The notes below the pieces were generated by a model. That model was given only the letters and a program-made list of their open reading frames with translations. It was not told the origin of the DNA and did not search any database. The position numbers were made by a program, and so were the translations under genes. Source: an uncultured Saprospirales bacterium (GTDB taxonomy: Bacteria > Bacteroidota > Bacteroidia > Chitinophagales > Saprospiraceae). Taken from it: a stretch of 64,000 nucleotides of DNA. The stretch covers positions 1 to 64,000 of the forward strand of contig CALMIR010000036.1 in NCBI GenBank assembly GCA_937864265.1, given 5' to 3'. Below, piece after piece: positions 35,554-45,052 of this stretch (positions are counted from its first letter, which is position 1; each line of letters starts with the position of its first letter).

Positions 35554-35821
35554 TTTTGTTTTGCAATTCACAAGCCTCTTGGATAATGAGGGTATAAATC
35601 GCTTCCATGAATTGCGGATTGAGTTGTGCTGCTTCTGCTAAACGAGCCGCCTTCTCTTTGACCAACTGAACGCGATGCGGTTGCATCATGGGGATATCGT
35701 GGGCTTTTTTGTAATGCCCTATCGCTTCGCAAACCTTCAGGCGCTTCAGGATTAAGGCGACGATTTCGTTGTCCAATTCATCGAGTTGCGCCCGGTAATT
35801 GTCCAGTGTGCTATCTTTCAT
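35540..35821 (-). CDS. Chorismate mutase, AroQ type (predicted PapB)
   Basis: The protein of about 93 residues (MKDSTLDNYRAQLDELDNEI start; an upstream ATG at 35845 would add eight residues) is an AroQ-fold chorismate mutase: an N-terminal helix with RAQLDELDNEIVALILKRL and then KKAHDIPMMQPHRVQLVKEK. In this cluster it should rearrange 4-amino-4-deoxychorismate to 4-amino-4-deoxyprephenate. It is convergent with the hydroxylase gene and overlaps its 3' end by 14 bp, so it has a separate promoter. Confidence 0.85.
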   Translation of the reverse strand: MKDSTLDNYRAQLDELDNEIVALILKRLKVCEAIGHYKKAHDIPMMQPHRVQLVKEKAARLAEAAQLNPQFMEAIYTLIIQEACELQNKIIDP

Positions 35822-35885
35822 AGGAGGTAGGTGTTCTTCCTCCAAATATAAAAAAATCTGACTGTAAATCGCAGAAAAATTAATG

Positions 35886-35956
35886 ACCCGACTTGTCCTT
35901 ACAACAGCGAGGTAAATGGTTTAGTCTGCTATGTTAAGGACGCTGATCAATCGGGG
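35886..35956. repeat. Dispersed palindromic repeat, copy B (diverged)
   Basis: Aligned with the other copies it starts ACCCGACTTGTCCTT, has AGCGAGGTAAATGG where they have AGCGGGCTAAACG, and closes with TCAATCGGGGAG. The stems are less perfect and the loop is shorter. It fills most of the gap upstream of the chorismate mutase gene. Confidence 0.6.
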
Positions 35957-36080
35957 AGGCATTTTCCACAAGACTAAAGTGCACACACAATGGATGGCGG
36001 CATATGATCCAGGTTGCCCCTGATCTGCTAAAACGACTTGCTACTCCGCTGAAATTTTACAAGCGACACTTGGTTTCCCG

Positions 36081-36947
36081 TCAGAGGGCATATACCTTAC
36101 GCTCAGCCCAGGCTATTGGCTGCCAAACGCCCTCCAACAATACCTGATAAGTATTGTAGCCGACCTCTTGCAGCAAGGCCGCCCCAAATTCAAAGCCTTT
36201 GGTGATGTTATCTGGATGGTGGGCATCGGAAGAAAGGTGGACGGGGATGTTCATTTCGTGGGCTTTGGCCAATGCCCATTTGCCGGGGTAAGGTTCAACG
36301 GTTTCCTGGCTGTAATAGCCCTTGGTATTTACCTCCAGAATGGCGCCGCTTTGGGCAATAAGCTCTAGCGTAGCGACGACCTCCGCTTGGTACCAATCCG
36401 AATTTTCGTCATAGTACTCGCCATTTCTATTCCATTTCTTGATGCGGTCCAAATGCGCCACAATAGTCGGGCGGTATTCTTGCACCATAGTACGGATAAG
36501 CCCGTAATAGGTTTGCATAGCCAGTTGGTAATCGCCGCCATATATTTCCCGGACGCCTTTCTCAAAATGTGGCCGGGAATGCTCGAAGCCCCAATATAGC
36601 CCGTCGGCAAATTGCCCCACAAAATGCACCGCACCGATGGTATAATCCAGTTGCGCCGCTTGGATGTGTGCACTGCCCGGTGAAATGAGTCCTGGAATAT
36701 AATCCACTTCCAGCGATTTATAGACTTCGATCTTGCCCCGGTATTGCTCTTTCAAGCGATCGATTTCCTGCAAGTAATCCGAGAGCTTTTCCAGTTTCAT
36801 CGCGCCAAAAGTTGCATTGGGAATGGGCGCATGATCGGAAAAGCCGTAAGTGTGCAGCCCCTGGCGCAGGGCCTCCTGTAGGTAATCTTCCGGAGATAAT
36901 CGCCCATCGCTGAAATGGGAGTGGGCATGGTGATTGGCAAATTGCAT
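36081..36947 (-). CDS. PHP-domain histidinol-phosphatase-like protein
   Basis: The 288-residue protein has the PHP metal-site pattern: NHHAHSHFSDG at the start, GFSDHAPIP, then HLDRIKKWN and HLSSDAHHPDNI near the end. Family members are histidinol-phosphate phosphatases (HisK type) or other phosphoesterases. No his genes are adjacent, so the role is open. It is transcribed on the minus strand alone. Confidence 0.85.
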   Translation of the reverse strand: MQFANHHAHSHFSDGRLSPEDYLQEALRQGLHTYGFSDHAPIPNATFGAMKLEKLSDYLQEIDRLKEQYRGKIEVYKSLEVDYIPGLISPGSAHIQAAQLDYTIGAVHFVGQFADGLYWGFEHSRPHFEKGVREIYGGDYQLAMQTYYGLIRTMVQEYRPTIVAHLDRIKKWNRNGEYYDENSDWYQAEVVATLELIAQSGAILEVNTKGYYSQETVEPYPGKWALAKAHEMNIPVHLSSDAHHPDNITKGFEFGAALLQEVGYNTYQVLLEGVWQPIAWAERKVYAL

Positions 36948-37048
36948 AGCGATTGTTATCTTTTAGGATAAAAAATATCCCTTCTTTGACAAATTATCCG
37001 GTGAAAGTATGGTTCATAAGTAAACTAAAAATGAAGCGGAGGTTAAGG

Positions 37049-38086
37049 TTAAGGCGATGAACGTTGTCCCAGATACGCTGCCGCCCTCACTTGGGCATTC
37101 TCCCGCACATTCATGTAGTAAATGTTGTAATCGCCGATGTGGTAGTTTTTTCGATTGAACAACCAACTGCCCTTGAAGCGGGGCTTGCTAGCCCAAAGGA
37201 TGCCCTCCTGCACCTGCGCATCGCTGGCATGGATATAAGGCTCATCGAAGGGGGGCAATACAGCGCCTTTGTTGAGGCTTTTCGGAGCATAGGTGTTCAG
37301 GATCGTCCAGTTCAGTGGATTGGTCACTAGAATGTCATCGCCCAAAGGAATGTGTTTGGGTTCATGGCCCTGTTTGAAGGTTCGCCAACTCATGAAGCAG
37401 CCGGTTTGTTCGGCGCTATCGCAGGGCGGTATATTTGCGAAAGCATCTTTCCGGATGGGCATGCCTACCAGGTAGGCCGCAACGAGTTGCTGTTGAGCGG
37501 GTTGCCCGTCAAAAAATTCGCGGATCAATCGCTCGGCGTGATTGGTTCCCTGGCTATGCGAAGCCAGAATCACCGGGCGGCCAGCATTGTGGTGTTTCCA
37601 GTAATATAGAAATGCCCTGCGGACATCCTCATAGGCTAAATCCAGGGCACGCTGGGCAGAGAGGCTGTCTTTTTTGGTAAAATACAAATGGATATGCCCC
37701 TGTCGATAACGGGGTGCATACACCCGGCCTACTCCGTTAAAAATAGAAGCCTGAAATTGTATAGCACCTTGATCGGTGCGGGCGTTGACTTCGGCATTAT
37801 CGGTAGCGGCATTCCAGTTGTGGCTACCCTTCTGCCCGAAATAAGAAGTGGGATGAATGTAGAACACGTCTATCGGGCTATCGGGCTGTCGGTCGGTCAA
37901 TTGATCGAAAAGCAAGGCATCGGCCATGTCTTCCTTATCGGGTAGCGCGGCCCAATTGGCGGTGTCGCTGTAGTCGGGTACAGCCGGTACTAGCGCGGCA
38001 TCAAAAGCGCCTTTGGGCAAGCTGCCGCAGGATTGATTCAACAGGAAAAGGATGCCTAAACAGATGGGTAAATGCCATTTTGCCAT
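37049..38086 (-). CDS. DUF3089 lipoprotein, alpha/beta-hydrolase-like
   Basis: About 345 residues. The start was set at the internal Met that begins a lipoprotein signal (MAKWHLPICL to LLNQSCGS). DUF3089 hallmarks are IDVFYIHPTSYFG near residue 75, then VILASHSQGTNHAERLI with a GxSxG-like nucleophile elbow (SHSQG), and QTGCFMSWRTF. It is probably a surface or periplasmic esterase of unknown substrate. It lies between the PHP gene and the DUF2126 gene, all on the minus strand. Confidence 0.82.
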   Translation of the reverse strand: MAKWHLPICLGILFLLNQSCGSLPKGAFDAALVPAVPDYSDTANWAALPDKEDMADALLFDQLTDRQPDSPIDVFYIHPTSYFGQKGSHNWNAATDNAEVNARTDQGAIQFQASIFNGVGRVYAPRYRQGHIHLYFTKKDSLSAQRALDLAYEDVRRAFLYYWKHHNAGRPVILASHSQGTNHAERLIREFFDGQPAQQQLVAAYLVGMPIRKDAFANIPPCDSAEQTGCFMSWRTFKQGHEPKHIPLGDDILVTNPLNWTILNTYAPKSLNKGAVLPPFDEPYIHASDAQVQEGILWASKPRFKGSWLFNRKNYHIGDYNIYYMNVRENAQVRAAAYLGQRSSP

Positions 38087-38151
38087 AGTCAATCGGATCA
38101 GTTTTTCAAAAAAACGCAGAAATGAAAAGGATGTTGAGCAAGGCGGGTAGC

Positions 38152-38192
38152 ATTTTGTTTTCAAACACTTATACAGGGTTTGAAAACAAAAT
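38152..38192. repeat. 41-bp AT-rich palindrome between two minus-strand genes
   Basis: ATTTTGTTTTCAAAC (38152-38166) and its perfect 15-bp reverse complement (38178-38192) flank an 11-nt loop. It lies just past the stop of the DUF2126 gene and may act as a bidirectional terminator or processing stem. Confidence 0.55.
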
Positions 38193-38197
38193 ACAAA

Positions 38198-41100
38198 TCA
38201 GCCCCTCCTCAAATCCAAAGTATGGGGAAAATCTTTGCTTAAGGGAATTTGCCGCACCACGATGTTTTCCTTTTTATCATTGTGGAAGGTTAGGTAGCTT
38301 TTTTGCAACGAAGGATCAATATTTTGATCTACGATAACAGCATGCTGCCTAGGGCTGTGGTTAAACTCCCAGAACCGTGTTACCCTTCTGCTCTCTGCTT
38401 CTAAGCTGTTGACAGGAAAGGTTTCGTAGTTTCTTCCACCAGGGTGTACAACGTGGTAGGTACAACCGCCAATGGCGCGCTCGTTCCAGGTATCGTAAAT
38501 GTCGAAGATCAGCGGCGAATTTACCCCAATGGTGGGGTGCAAAGCGGAATAAGGAGCCCAAGCCTTGTAACGGACAGAGGCGACATATTTCCCTTTATAC
38601 CTAGTTTTCACGACAGGCACCTGGATGGAATTGCACAAAACCAAGTAGCGATCCGGATTAAAGTCTTCTACCAAGACTTCTAGCCGCTCTACCGACGAAT
38701 CCACATAGCGGGCTGTTCCTGAGCTTGACATTTCCTCGCCCAGCACGATCCAAGGTTCGATCCCTGCCCTCAAAGTCAGATTGATGCCTTCTACGTTAAC
38801 CGAGCCATAAAGCGGAAAGCGGAATTCCAAAAAAACATCCAGCCAGGATTTATCGAATTCAATACCTCCTCTATTTAAGTAATCGACCACTTCGTGCATG
38901 TCTTCTTTGACATAATGGTGCATCATGAATTTATTGTGGAGCTCCGTTCCCCAATGGATGAGCGTTTTTTTATAGGGGGTTTTCCAAAAGGCTGCAAACA
39001 AAGCGCGAATCAACAACAATTGAACGAGGCACATATCTTTGTGAGGTGGCATATCAAAGCCCCTCATTTCGAGGATGCCCAGTCGCCCGGTGGAGGAATC
39101 CGGGCTGTATAATTTATCAATACAAAATTCTGCCCGATGGGTATTGCCTGTAATGTCGGTTAGGAGGTTGCGGAAAACCCGATCCACGAACCAGAAAGGT
39201 GGATTTTGATGTTTCTCCAATTCGGAGAACGCAATTTCCAGTTCGTACAAAATATCGGGTCGGCCTTCGTCCACGCGAGGAGCCTGGCTGGTGGGGCCAA
39301 TAAACTGGGAAGAAAAGAGGTAAGAAAGCCCCGGATGGTTTTGCCAAAAATTGATCATGGAGCGCAATACATCCGGTCGGCGCAGGAAGGGGCTGTCGGC
39401 GGGTGTTTTGCCTCCTAACGTGATGTGGTTGCCACCACCAGTGCCCGTGTGTTTGCCATCCAACATAAATTTATTAGTTCCCAGCCCACTCATTTCAGCG
39501 GCTTGGAATAAGACCTCATAATTTTGGGTAATTTCATTCCAGGATGCTGCAGGATGAATATTGACTTCTACAACGCCCGGGTCGGGTGCAACAACCAATT
39601 TGACCACCGCTTCGTGAAAAGGCGGCTGATACCCTTCCAGGATTACAGGTATGCCCAGCGCTTCCGCTGTATATTCTATGGTATATAACAAATCCAGAAA
39701 GTGATTCATTTCAACCATAGGGGGTAAAAACAAATGTAGGTTGCCATGCTGTATTTGAGCGCACAAGGCGGTTTGAAAAACAGAAGAACTTGCTTTTTTG
39801 CTGGGCTGTTTAGCGCGTGCAGCGATGTCGGTACGGGCATTTTGCCTATCGAGCAGATCCGATACTTCTTCAAAATGATTGGCCGGAACGATAATATCGT
39901 CTAAGGTATTGTTGGACATATCCAGGCGATCCAGCGGTAATCGCAAGCCCATTTGGGAATTGCCTGGAATTAAAAATAGGTGTTCTCTGGCCAGCAACCA
40001 ATGACAACTTTGCCAGGTTCTTTGCAACACATTCCTGCGCATGGGCAATACATAACCCGTAGGATTCGATAAGCCTTGGTTTTTGAGCAAGTCAAGCAAG
40101 GTGCGGCGTTCGATTTTTAAGGATTCATCCGACTTTTCCTGATCAAAATTCACGGGCAGGTTGTGTTCTTCCCACAGATAGTAATACTTGTCTTCATAGG
40201 CTGGAATAACAAAGTCAGCAGATAAGCCCAGGTTTTGAGCCAGTGTACTGATAAAATTAGCCGCATCCTCGCGGGTAAGGTTGCCTTTTTCAGTCGAATT
40301 GCCCAGCAAGTGTTTATGCTCCCACAATACCTGCTGATTCTTGCGCCAGTACATGGCGTATTGCCAGCGCGGTACTGGTTCACCGGGATACCACTTGCCC
40401 TGTCCAAAATGGATGAACCCGCCTTGGCCGAATTGTTCTTTGAGCAATAAGCTGAGTTGGAAGGCCATTTTCCTTTTATCCTTTCCATCTGCCTCCGAAT
40501 TCCACTGTTTTGTCTCCATGTCGGAGTTGGAAATGAAGGTCGGCTCACCGCCCATAGTGAGGCGGGCGTCTTTCTCCTCTAATATGTGATCCACGTTTTG
40601 CCCCAATTGGTAGATTTGGATCAATTGGGTCGGAGAGTAAGGTTTGGTCACCCGCGGCGATTCATAAATTCGTTCTACCTCGTTTTTGAATTCAAATGCA
40701 ACTTGGGCTATTTCAGTTGATCCGGTAATGGGTGCCGCACTCGCATAATGGGGGGTACAGGCCAGTGGAATGTGTCCTTCGCCAGCCATTAAGCCACTAG
40801 TAGCATCCAGCCCGATCCAACCCGCACCAGGAACAAAGACCTCAGCCCAGGCATGAAGGTCTGTAAAATCTTTTTCCGGGCCAGAAGGGCCGTCAAGTAC
40901 TTTTATATCAGACTCTAACTGCACCAGATAACCCGACACAAAACGAGCAGCCAGGCCAAAATGCCGAAATAACTGTACCAAGAGCCAGGCCGAATCTCTA
41001 CAAGAACCCAGCTTTTTCTCCAACGTTTCTTCACAAGCCTGCACACCTACCTCCATTCGGATGGTATAATTGACTTGATCGAAGATGTAGTGGTTGATGG

Positions 41101-41542
41101 CTACCAGAAAATCTACCGTAGTCTTGTTTTCAAATTGTCGGCAATAGTCAAAACAATGTTGTAGCAGTGGCCCGGACTCCATGATCTCCAGGTAGGGCTG
41201 TAGTTCTTTTTTCAGCAGCTCGGAATAAGTAAAAGGAAAAATTTCCGCCGATTCTTCCAAAAAGAAATCAAAAGGATTGATGGCTACCATATCGGCGATC
41301 ACTTCCACATCGATCACAAATTCTTTGACCAAATCCGGGAACACAATCCGGGCTTGATAATTTCCAAAAGGATCCTGCATCCAATTGATGAAATGCAATT
41401 CCGGCTGGATGTTTAAGGAATAGCCCAGGATTTTTGTTCGCGAATGCGGAGCGGGTCGTAGGCGCAAAACTTGTGGCCATAATTTGATGGCGCGGTCGTA
41501 GGTATATTTGGTATGGTGTCTTACTGCGATGTGAATCCCCAT
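38198..41542 (-). CDS. Transglutaminase-like protein with DUF2126 domain
   Basis: The 1114-residue protein starts MGIHIAVRHHTKYTYDR; the open frame continues upstream, but that stretch is Phe/Lys-rich and not family-like. It has the bacterial transglutaminase N-domain (1-85), then a papain-like core with C181 (GSCRDSAW), H230 (DLHAWAEVF) and D246 (GLDATSG). A large DUF2126 region with GTGGGNHITLGG and EMRGFDMPPH follows. In many bacteria it is encoded with circularly permuted ATP-grasp, alpha-E and Anbu genes, as here on the opposite strand. These sets are predicted to make and cleave isopeptide or peptide tags, not yet biochemically settled. Confidence 0.93.
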   Translation of the reverse strand: MGIHIAVRHHTKYTYDRAIKLWPQVLRLRPAPHSRTKILGYSLNIQPELHFINWMQDPFGNYQARIVFPDLVKEFVIDVEVIADMVAINPFDFFLEESAEIFPFTYSELLKKELQPYLEIMESGPLLQHCFDYCRQFENKTTVDFLVAINHYIFDQVNYTIRMEVGVQACEETLEKKLGSCRDSAWLLVQLFRHFGLAARFVSGYLVQLESDIKVLDGPSGPEKDFTDLHAWAEVFVPGAGWIGLDATSGLMAGEGHIPLACTPHYASAAPITGSTEIAQVAFEFKNEVERIYESPRVTKPYSPTQLIQIYQLGQNVDHILEEKDARLTMGGEPTFISNSDMETKQWNSEADGKDKRKMAFQLSLLLKEQFGQGGFIHFGQGKWYPGEPVPRWQYAMYWRKNQQVLWEHKHLLGNSTEKGNLTREDAANFISTLAQNLGLSADFVIPAYEDKYYYLWEEHNLPVNFDQEKSDESLKIERRTLLDLLKNQGLSNPTGYVLPMRRNVLQRTWQSCHWLLAREHLFLIPGNSQMGLRLPLDRLDMSNNTLDDIIVPANHFEEVSDLLDRQNARTDIAARAKQPSKKASSSVFQTALCAQIQHGNLHLFLPPMVEMNHFLDLLYTIEYTAEALGIPVILEGYQPPFHEAVVKLVVAPDPGVVEVNIHPAASWNEITQNYEVLFQAAEMSGLGTNKFMLDGKHTGTGGGNHITLGGKTPADSPFLRRPDVLRSMINFWQNHPGLSYLFSSQFIGPTSQAPRVDEGRPDILYELEIAFSELEKHQNPPFWFVDRVFRNLLTDITGNTHRAEFCIDKLYSPDSSTGRLGILEMRGFDMPPHKDMCLVQLLLIRALFAAFWKTPYKKTLIHWGTELHNKFMMHHYVKEDMHEVVDYLNRGGIEFDKSWLDVFLEFRFPLYGSVNVEGINLTLRAGIEPWIVLGEEMSSSGTARYVDSSVERLEVLVEDFNPDRYLVLCNSIQVPVVKTRYKGKYVASVRYKAWAPYSALHPTIGVNSPLIFDIYDTWNERAIGGCTYHVVHPGGRNYETFPVNSLEAESRRVTRFWEFNHSPRQHAVIVDQNIDPSLQKSYLTFHNDKKENIVVRQIPLSKDFPHTLDLRRG

Positions 41543-41782
41543 TATGAAGAAAAAATTTCGTGATTTTGATGAAAAAAATCTTTTTGGACTTATTGAAAAA
41601 TTCAGAATAACATTTTCCCTGAACTGTTTTTTGTAAAAGTGGTTGCGGCATTTGAAATTTAATGAAGAATAAAATTTCGAACTGCTAAATGGAAAAAAAA
41701 ATGCCAAAAAAAGAGCGCTTTTTTTGACTCTAAAATTGAATAAAGATAGGAAAAAAAGCGTGTTTTCTGGTGTTTTTTGATT

Positions 41783-41790
41783 TAACTTTG
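41783..41790 (+). promoter_or_regulatory. Putative -7 box before the ATP-grasp operon
   Basis: TAACTTTG matches TAnnTTTG, 41 bp before the start codon. The surrounding DNA is AT-rich and is the divergent control region for the DUF2126 gene as well. Confidence 0.5.
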
Positions 41791-41831
41791 ATACAAATCA
41801 ACCTAGTTCCATCACCGCCTTATCAACTACT

Positions 41832-43283
41832 ATGTTAAAGCTCCTAGATCGTTACAGCACCCATCCAGGTACTTTTGATGAAGTACAAAAAGACAAGGAG
41901 AAGGACGGAATATTGTATCGCGAATTTCTGAGTTTGTTATCGGTTATGAGGCTGGAGGAGTTCAAAACTTTGAACGAAAATGCCAAGTTATCTTTCCTCA
42001 ACCAGGGTATTACTTACGCTTTGTACAACAAAGAGAAGAGTGTCGAACAAATTTTTCCTTTTGATCTGTTCCCGAGAATCATTGGACCAGAAGAGTGGCA
42101 AAAAATAGAAAGCGGGGTAATTCAAAGAAATATTGCCCTCAATCTATTCATACATGATGTATATAATGGGGGCAAGATTCTGAAAGATAGGGTTGTGCCA
42201 GAACACTTGATCAAAAGCTCGGCTCATTATTGCCGTTACATGGAGGGTTTTTCCCCCAAGCACGAAATTTATTGTCATATTAGCGGTACGGATATTATCC
42301 GCCATTCGGACGGCAATTACTATATTTTGGAAGACAACCTGAGAAGCCCTTCCGGGGTGAGTTATGTACTGACCAACAGGCTGGCCATGATGCGGGTATT
42401 GCCGGATGCTTTTAAAGCCATGATGGTTGAACCCGTAGCCGATTACTCTGACAAACTGCTCCAGGCCTTTTGGCGGGTTTCGGGGCGCGAGCTTGGCGAT
42501 ATTTTTTGCGTGCTATTGACTCCAGGTGTATTTAACTCTGCTTATTTTGAACATACCTTTTTGGCTCATAAGATGGGAATAGAATTGGTAGAAGGGCGAG
42601 ACTTGTTTGTTGAAAACGATTTTGTTTACCTCAAAACCATCGGCGGTAAAATCCGGGTGGACGTTATTTACCGCAGAATTGACGATGCTTTTCTGGATCC
42701 GGAGGTTTTTAACCCGGAATCGATCTTGGGCGTCAAAGGCATCATGTCCGCATACATCAAAGGAAATGTCAATATCATCAATGCCCCGGGTACGGGTATC
42801 TCGGACGATAAGGCCATCTGTACTTTTGTGCCAGATATGATTCGGTATTACCTAGGAGAAGAGCCTATTTTAAACAATGTGCCGACCTACATATGCGAAA
42901 GGGAGAAAGAACTGGATTATGTGTTGGAAAACATCCGGTCTTTGGTGGTAAAACCCGTTGATATGTCTGGTGGATATGGGGTATGTATTTGCGACCAGTT
43001 GAGTGACCAGGAGATAGCGACCTTGAAGGAAAAAGTGAAACAAAATCCCAGGAATTTTATTGCCCAGCCCAAAATGGTATTGAGTACCCATATGACCTAC
43101 ATTGAGGAGGCAGAGCAATTTGAGCCCCGCCATATTGATCTAAGGACTTTTACCATTCTTGGCGGCAATCAACCCTTTGTGCTCAAAGGCGGACTAACCC
43201 GAACCGCTTTGGTCAAAGGCAGCTTAATTGTAAATTCTTCCCAGGGTGGAGGTGCGAAGGACACCTGGGTTATTAAACACTAA
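41832..43283 (+). CDS. Circularly permuted ATP-grasp (type 2) protein
   Basis: The 483-residue protein matches the circularly permuted ATP-grasp family. Key elements are HIRHSDG-like IIRHSDGNYYILEDNLRSP, the family signature FVPDMIRYYLGEEP, and VVKPVDMSGGYGV in the C-terminal half, where the ATP-binding Lys lies. Proteins of this type are predicted amide-bond ligases. The next gene product, alpha-E, begins about 55 bp downstream, and both belong with the divergent transglutaminase and the Anbu-type protease. Confidence 0.92.
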   Translation: MLKLLDRYSTHPGTFDEVQKDKEKDGILYREFLSLLSVMRLEEFKTLNENAKLSFLNQGITYALYNKEKSVEQIFPFDLFPRIIGPEEWQKIESGVIQRNIALNLFIHDVYNGGKILKDRVVPEHLIKSSAHYCRYMEGFSPKHEIYCHISGTDIIRHSDGNYYILEDNLRSPSGVSYVLTNRLAMMRVLPDAFKAMMVEPVADYSDKLLQAFWRVSGRELGDIFCVLLTPGVFNSAYFEHTFLAHKMGIELVEGRDLFVENDFVYLKTIGGKIRVDVIYRRIDDAFLDPEVFNPESILGVKGIMSAYIKGNVNIINAPGTGISDDKAICTFVPDMIRYYLGEEPILNNVPTYICEREKELDYVLENIRSLVVKPVDMSGGYGVCICDQLSDQEIATLKEKVKQNPRNFIAQPKMVLSTHMTYIEEAEQFEPRHIDLRTFTILGGNQPFVLKGGLTRTALVKGSLIVNSSQGGGAKDTWVIKH

Positions 43284-43338
43284 TGTTCTTTGGCCATTTT
43301 TGAGGCCACTGATTGTCAGAGAACCAAAACTAAATGGA

Positions 43339-44271
43339 ATGTTAGCCAGAGTAGCCGAAAGCTTGTATTGGATGGGCAGGAGCCTGGAAAGAGTAGAGCA
43401 TTGTTCGCGATACCTCAAAGTGCAGTACTATTCTACCTTGGACGCCCCCATGTCGCAAAATAAAGATTTTACCTTGAGATCCATTCTGTTTATGTCTGGA
43501 TCGAACCTGGATGTGTATGTGCCTATCCATGAAAACTATGTCTGGCAAAAAGTCATTTCAGACCCGAATAACCCCAATAGCTTATTCCAATTGTCGCACA
43601 ATGCCAGAGAAAATGCCAGAAGTATCCGCAATAGCATTTCTTCGGAACTATGGGAAGCCATCAATAAATGGTATTTATACATCCGAGATTTGGAGATAAA
43701 CACCTTCAACTCCTCGGATATCTTTTCCTTTGCCGAAAATGCGACCATTCATCTGGCTATCATTAAATCTGCCATTGCTACTACCCTTTTGCACAATGAC
43801 GTATGGAGTTTTATCAACCTAGGGATATATCTGGAAAGATCGATGCAGGTGCTTCGCATTGTTCGGAGTAAACTATCGGACAGCATCATTTTGAGTAACA
43901 ACGGCGCAAACATCCCGCTTTTGCAGTACCAGTGGACGACTCTGTTGAAATCCCTGGAAGCTTTCGATGTTTACAAAAATCAAAATCGGGGTGTCTTATC
44001 CAGAGAAGCTATATTTGCGCTGGTGTTGGATAACGGATTATTTCCCAGATCGCTCAAGTATTCTTCCAAAAAAGTGCGGAGTCATTTGGCTCAAATCTCT
44101 GTCCGACCAGTAGAATACGAAGCTGTGATTGAAATATTTGAAGATAAAATGAACAATTGTTTGAATTTCAGCGATTACTCCAACGAGGAAGAAGTCCTCA
44201 GCCGTATTTCTGAAGCCATTGAATGTCTTTCTAATTTTCATTACGATATTCAGCAACTCTATTTCCAATAA
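43339..44271 (+). CDS. Alpha-E domain protein
   Basis: The 310-residue all-helical protein begins MLARVAESLYWMGRSLERVE, the signature of the alpha-E family; an in-frame GTG at 43246 overlaps the previous gene and is less likely. Residues about 85-120 have NARENARSIRNSISSELWEAIN, typical of the family. It is a constant partner of the circularly permuted ATP-grasp protein and probably acts with it in one complex. Biochemical role unknown. Confidence 0.9.
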   Translation: MLARVAESLYWMGRSLERVEHCSRYLKVQYYSTLDAPMSQNKDFTLRSILFMSGSNLDVYVPIHENYVWQKVISDPNNPNSLFQLSHNARENARSIRNSISSELWEAINKWYLYIRDLEINTFNSSDIFSFAENATIHLAIIKSAIATTLLHNDVWSFINLGIYLERSMQVLRIVRSKLSDSIILSNNGANIPLLQYQWTTLLKSLEAFDVYKNQNRGVLSREAIFALVLDNGLFPRSLKYSSKKVRSHLAQISVRPVEYEAVIEIFEDKMNNCLNFSDYSNEEEVLSRISEAIECLSNFHYDIQQLYFQ

Positions 44272-44290
44272 CTTTATCAATTGAACCGAT

Positions 44291-45052
44291 ATGACCTTTT
44301 GTTTGGGTATTCGTGTGAAGGAAGGATTGATTGCCCTGGCAGACACCAGGATTACCTCAGGTAACGAAACCACTACTTCAAAAAAAATATCCCTTCATTC
44401 CAGCGAGCACGGCTCTCTTTTTCTGATGACCTCCGGGCTTCGATCCATCCGGGATAAGGCCATCACTTATTTTGAAGAAGTATTGGAAGAAGAAGGGGGA
44501 ACCTATAATAAAATGTACAAAGCCGTGAATGCTTTCGGCGTTCAACTTCGCCGCGTTGCCGCAGAGGACAAGGCTTCCTTGTCTGCATCAGGGCTGAGCT
44601 TTGACCTGTTTACTATTGTTGGCGGAAAACTCGACCACGATAAAGATCATAAATTGTACTTGCTCTACCCAGAAGGCAACTGGATTGAGATCGGCAACAC
44701 TACGCCTTTTACCATCATCGGCAATTCCGGTTATGGGCAACCCATATTAAACCGAACCTTGAGTTATGAGTCCTCCTTGCGGTTTGCGCTTAAAACAGGC
44801 TTCCTTTCCTTCGATTCTACGCGGGTGAGTGCGAATAATGTCGGCTATCCCATAGACATCGTTCTGTATGTTCAAAAAACTGGGGAAATCATCGAGAAAC
44901 GGTATGAGGAGGCCGATATGAAGAAAATTTCTTCCATTTGGGACAATAAATTGAGTGAAATCATCAAAGATATTCCGGAAGACTGGATTGATGACTTGAA
45001 TACCCTATCCCGGCAAAATCAACATTCGCCACTTATTTCTTATGACCAGTGA
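44291..45052 (+). CDS. Proteasome-type protease (Anbu-like)
   Basis: The 253-residue protein is an N-terminal-nucleophile hydrolase of the Anbu family: after Met removal the first residue is Thr2 (MTFCLGIRVKEGLIALADTR), and TSGLRSIRDKA and IGNSGYGQPIL are typical. It should form a proteasome-beta-like oligomer in the cytoplasm and cleave peptides, although activity of Anbu has been hard to show. It ends the ATP-grasp/alpha-E operon, starting 19 bp after alpha-E. Confidence 0.9.
   Translation: MTFCLGIRVKEGLIALADTRITSGNETTTSKKISLHSSEHGSLFLMTSGLRSIRDKAITYFEEVLEEEGGTYNKMYKAVNAFGVQLRRVAAEDKASLSASGLSFDLFTIVGGKLDHDKDHKLYLLYPEGNWIEIGNTTPFTIIGNSGYGQPILNRTLSYESSLRFALKTGFLSFDSTRVSANNVGYPIDIVLYVQKTGEIIEKRYEEADMKKISSIWDNKLSEIIKDIPEDWIDDLNTLSRQNQHSPLISYDQ

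Noticed and set aside
41543..41707. Extension of the DUF2126 protein by 55 residues
   Set aside because: The extension is Phe/Ser/Lys-rich and the family conserved start is the Met at 41542.
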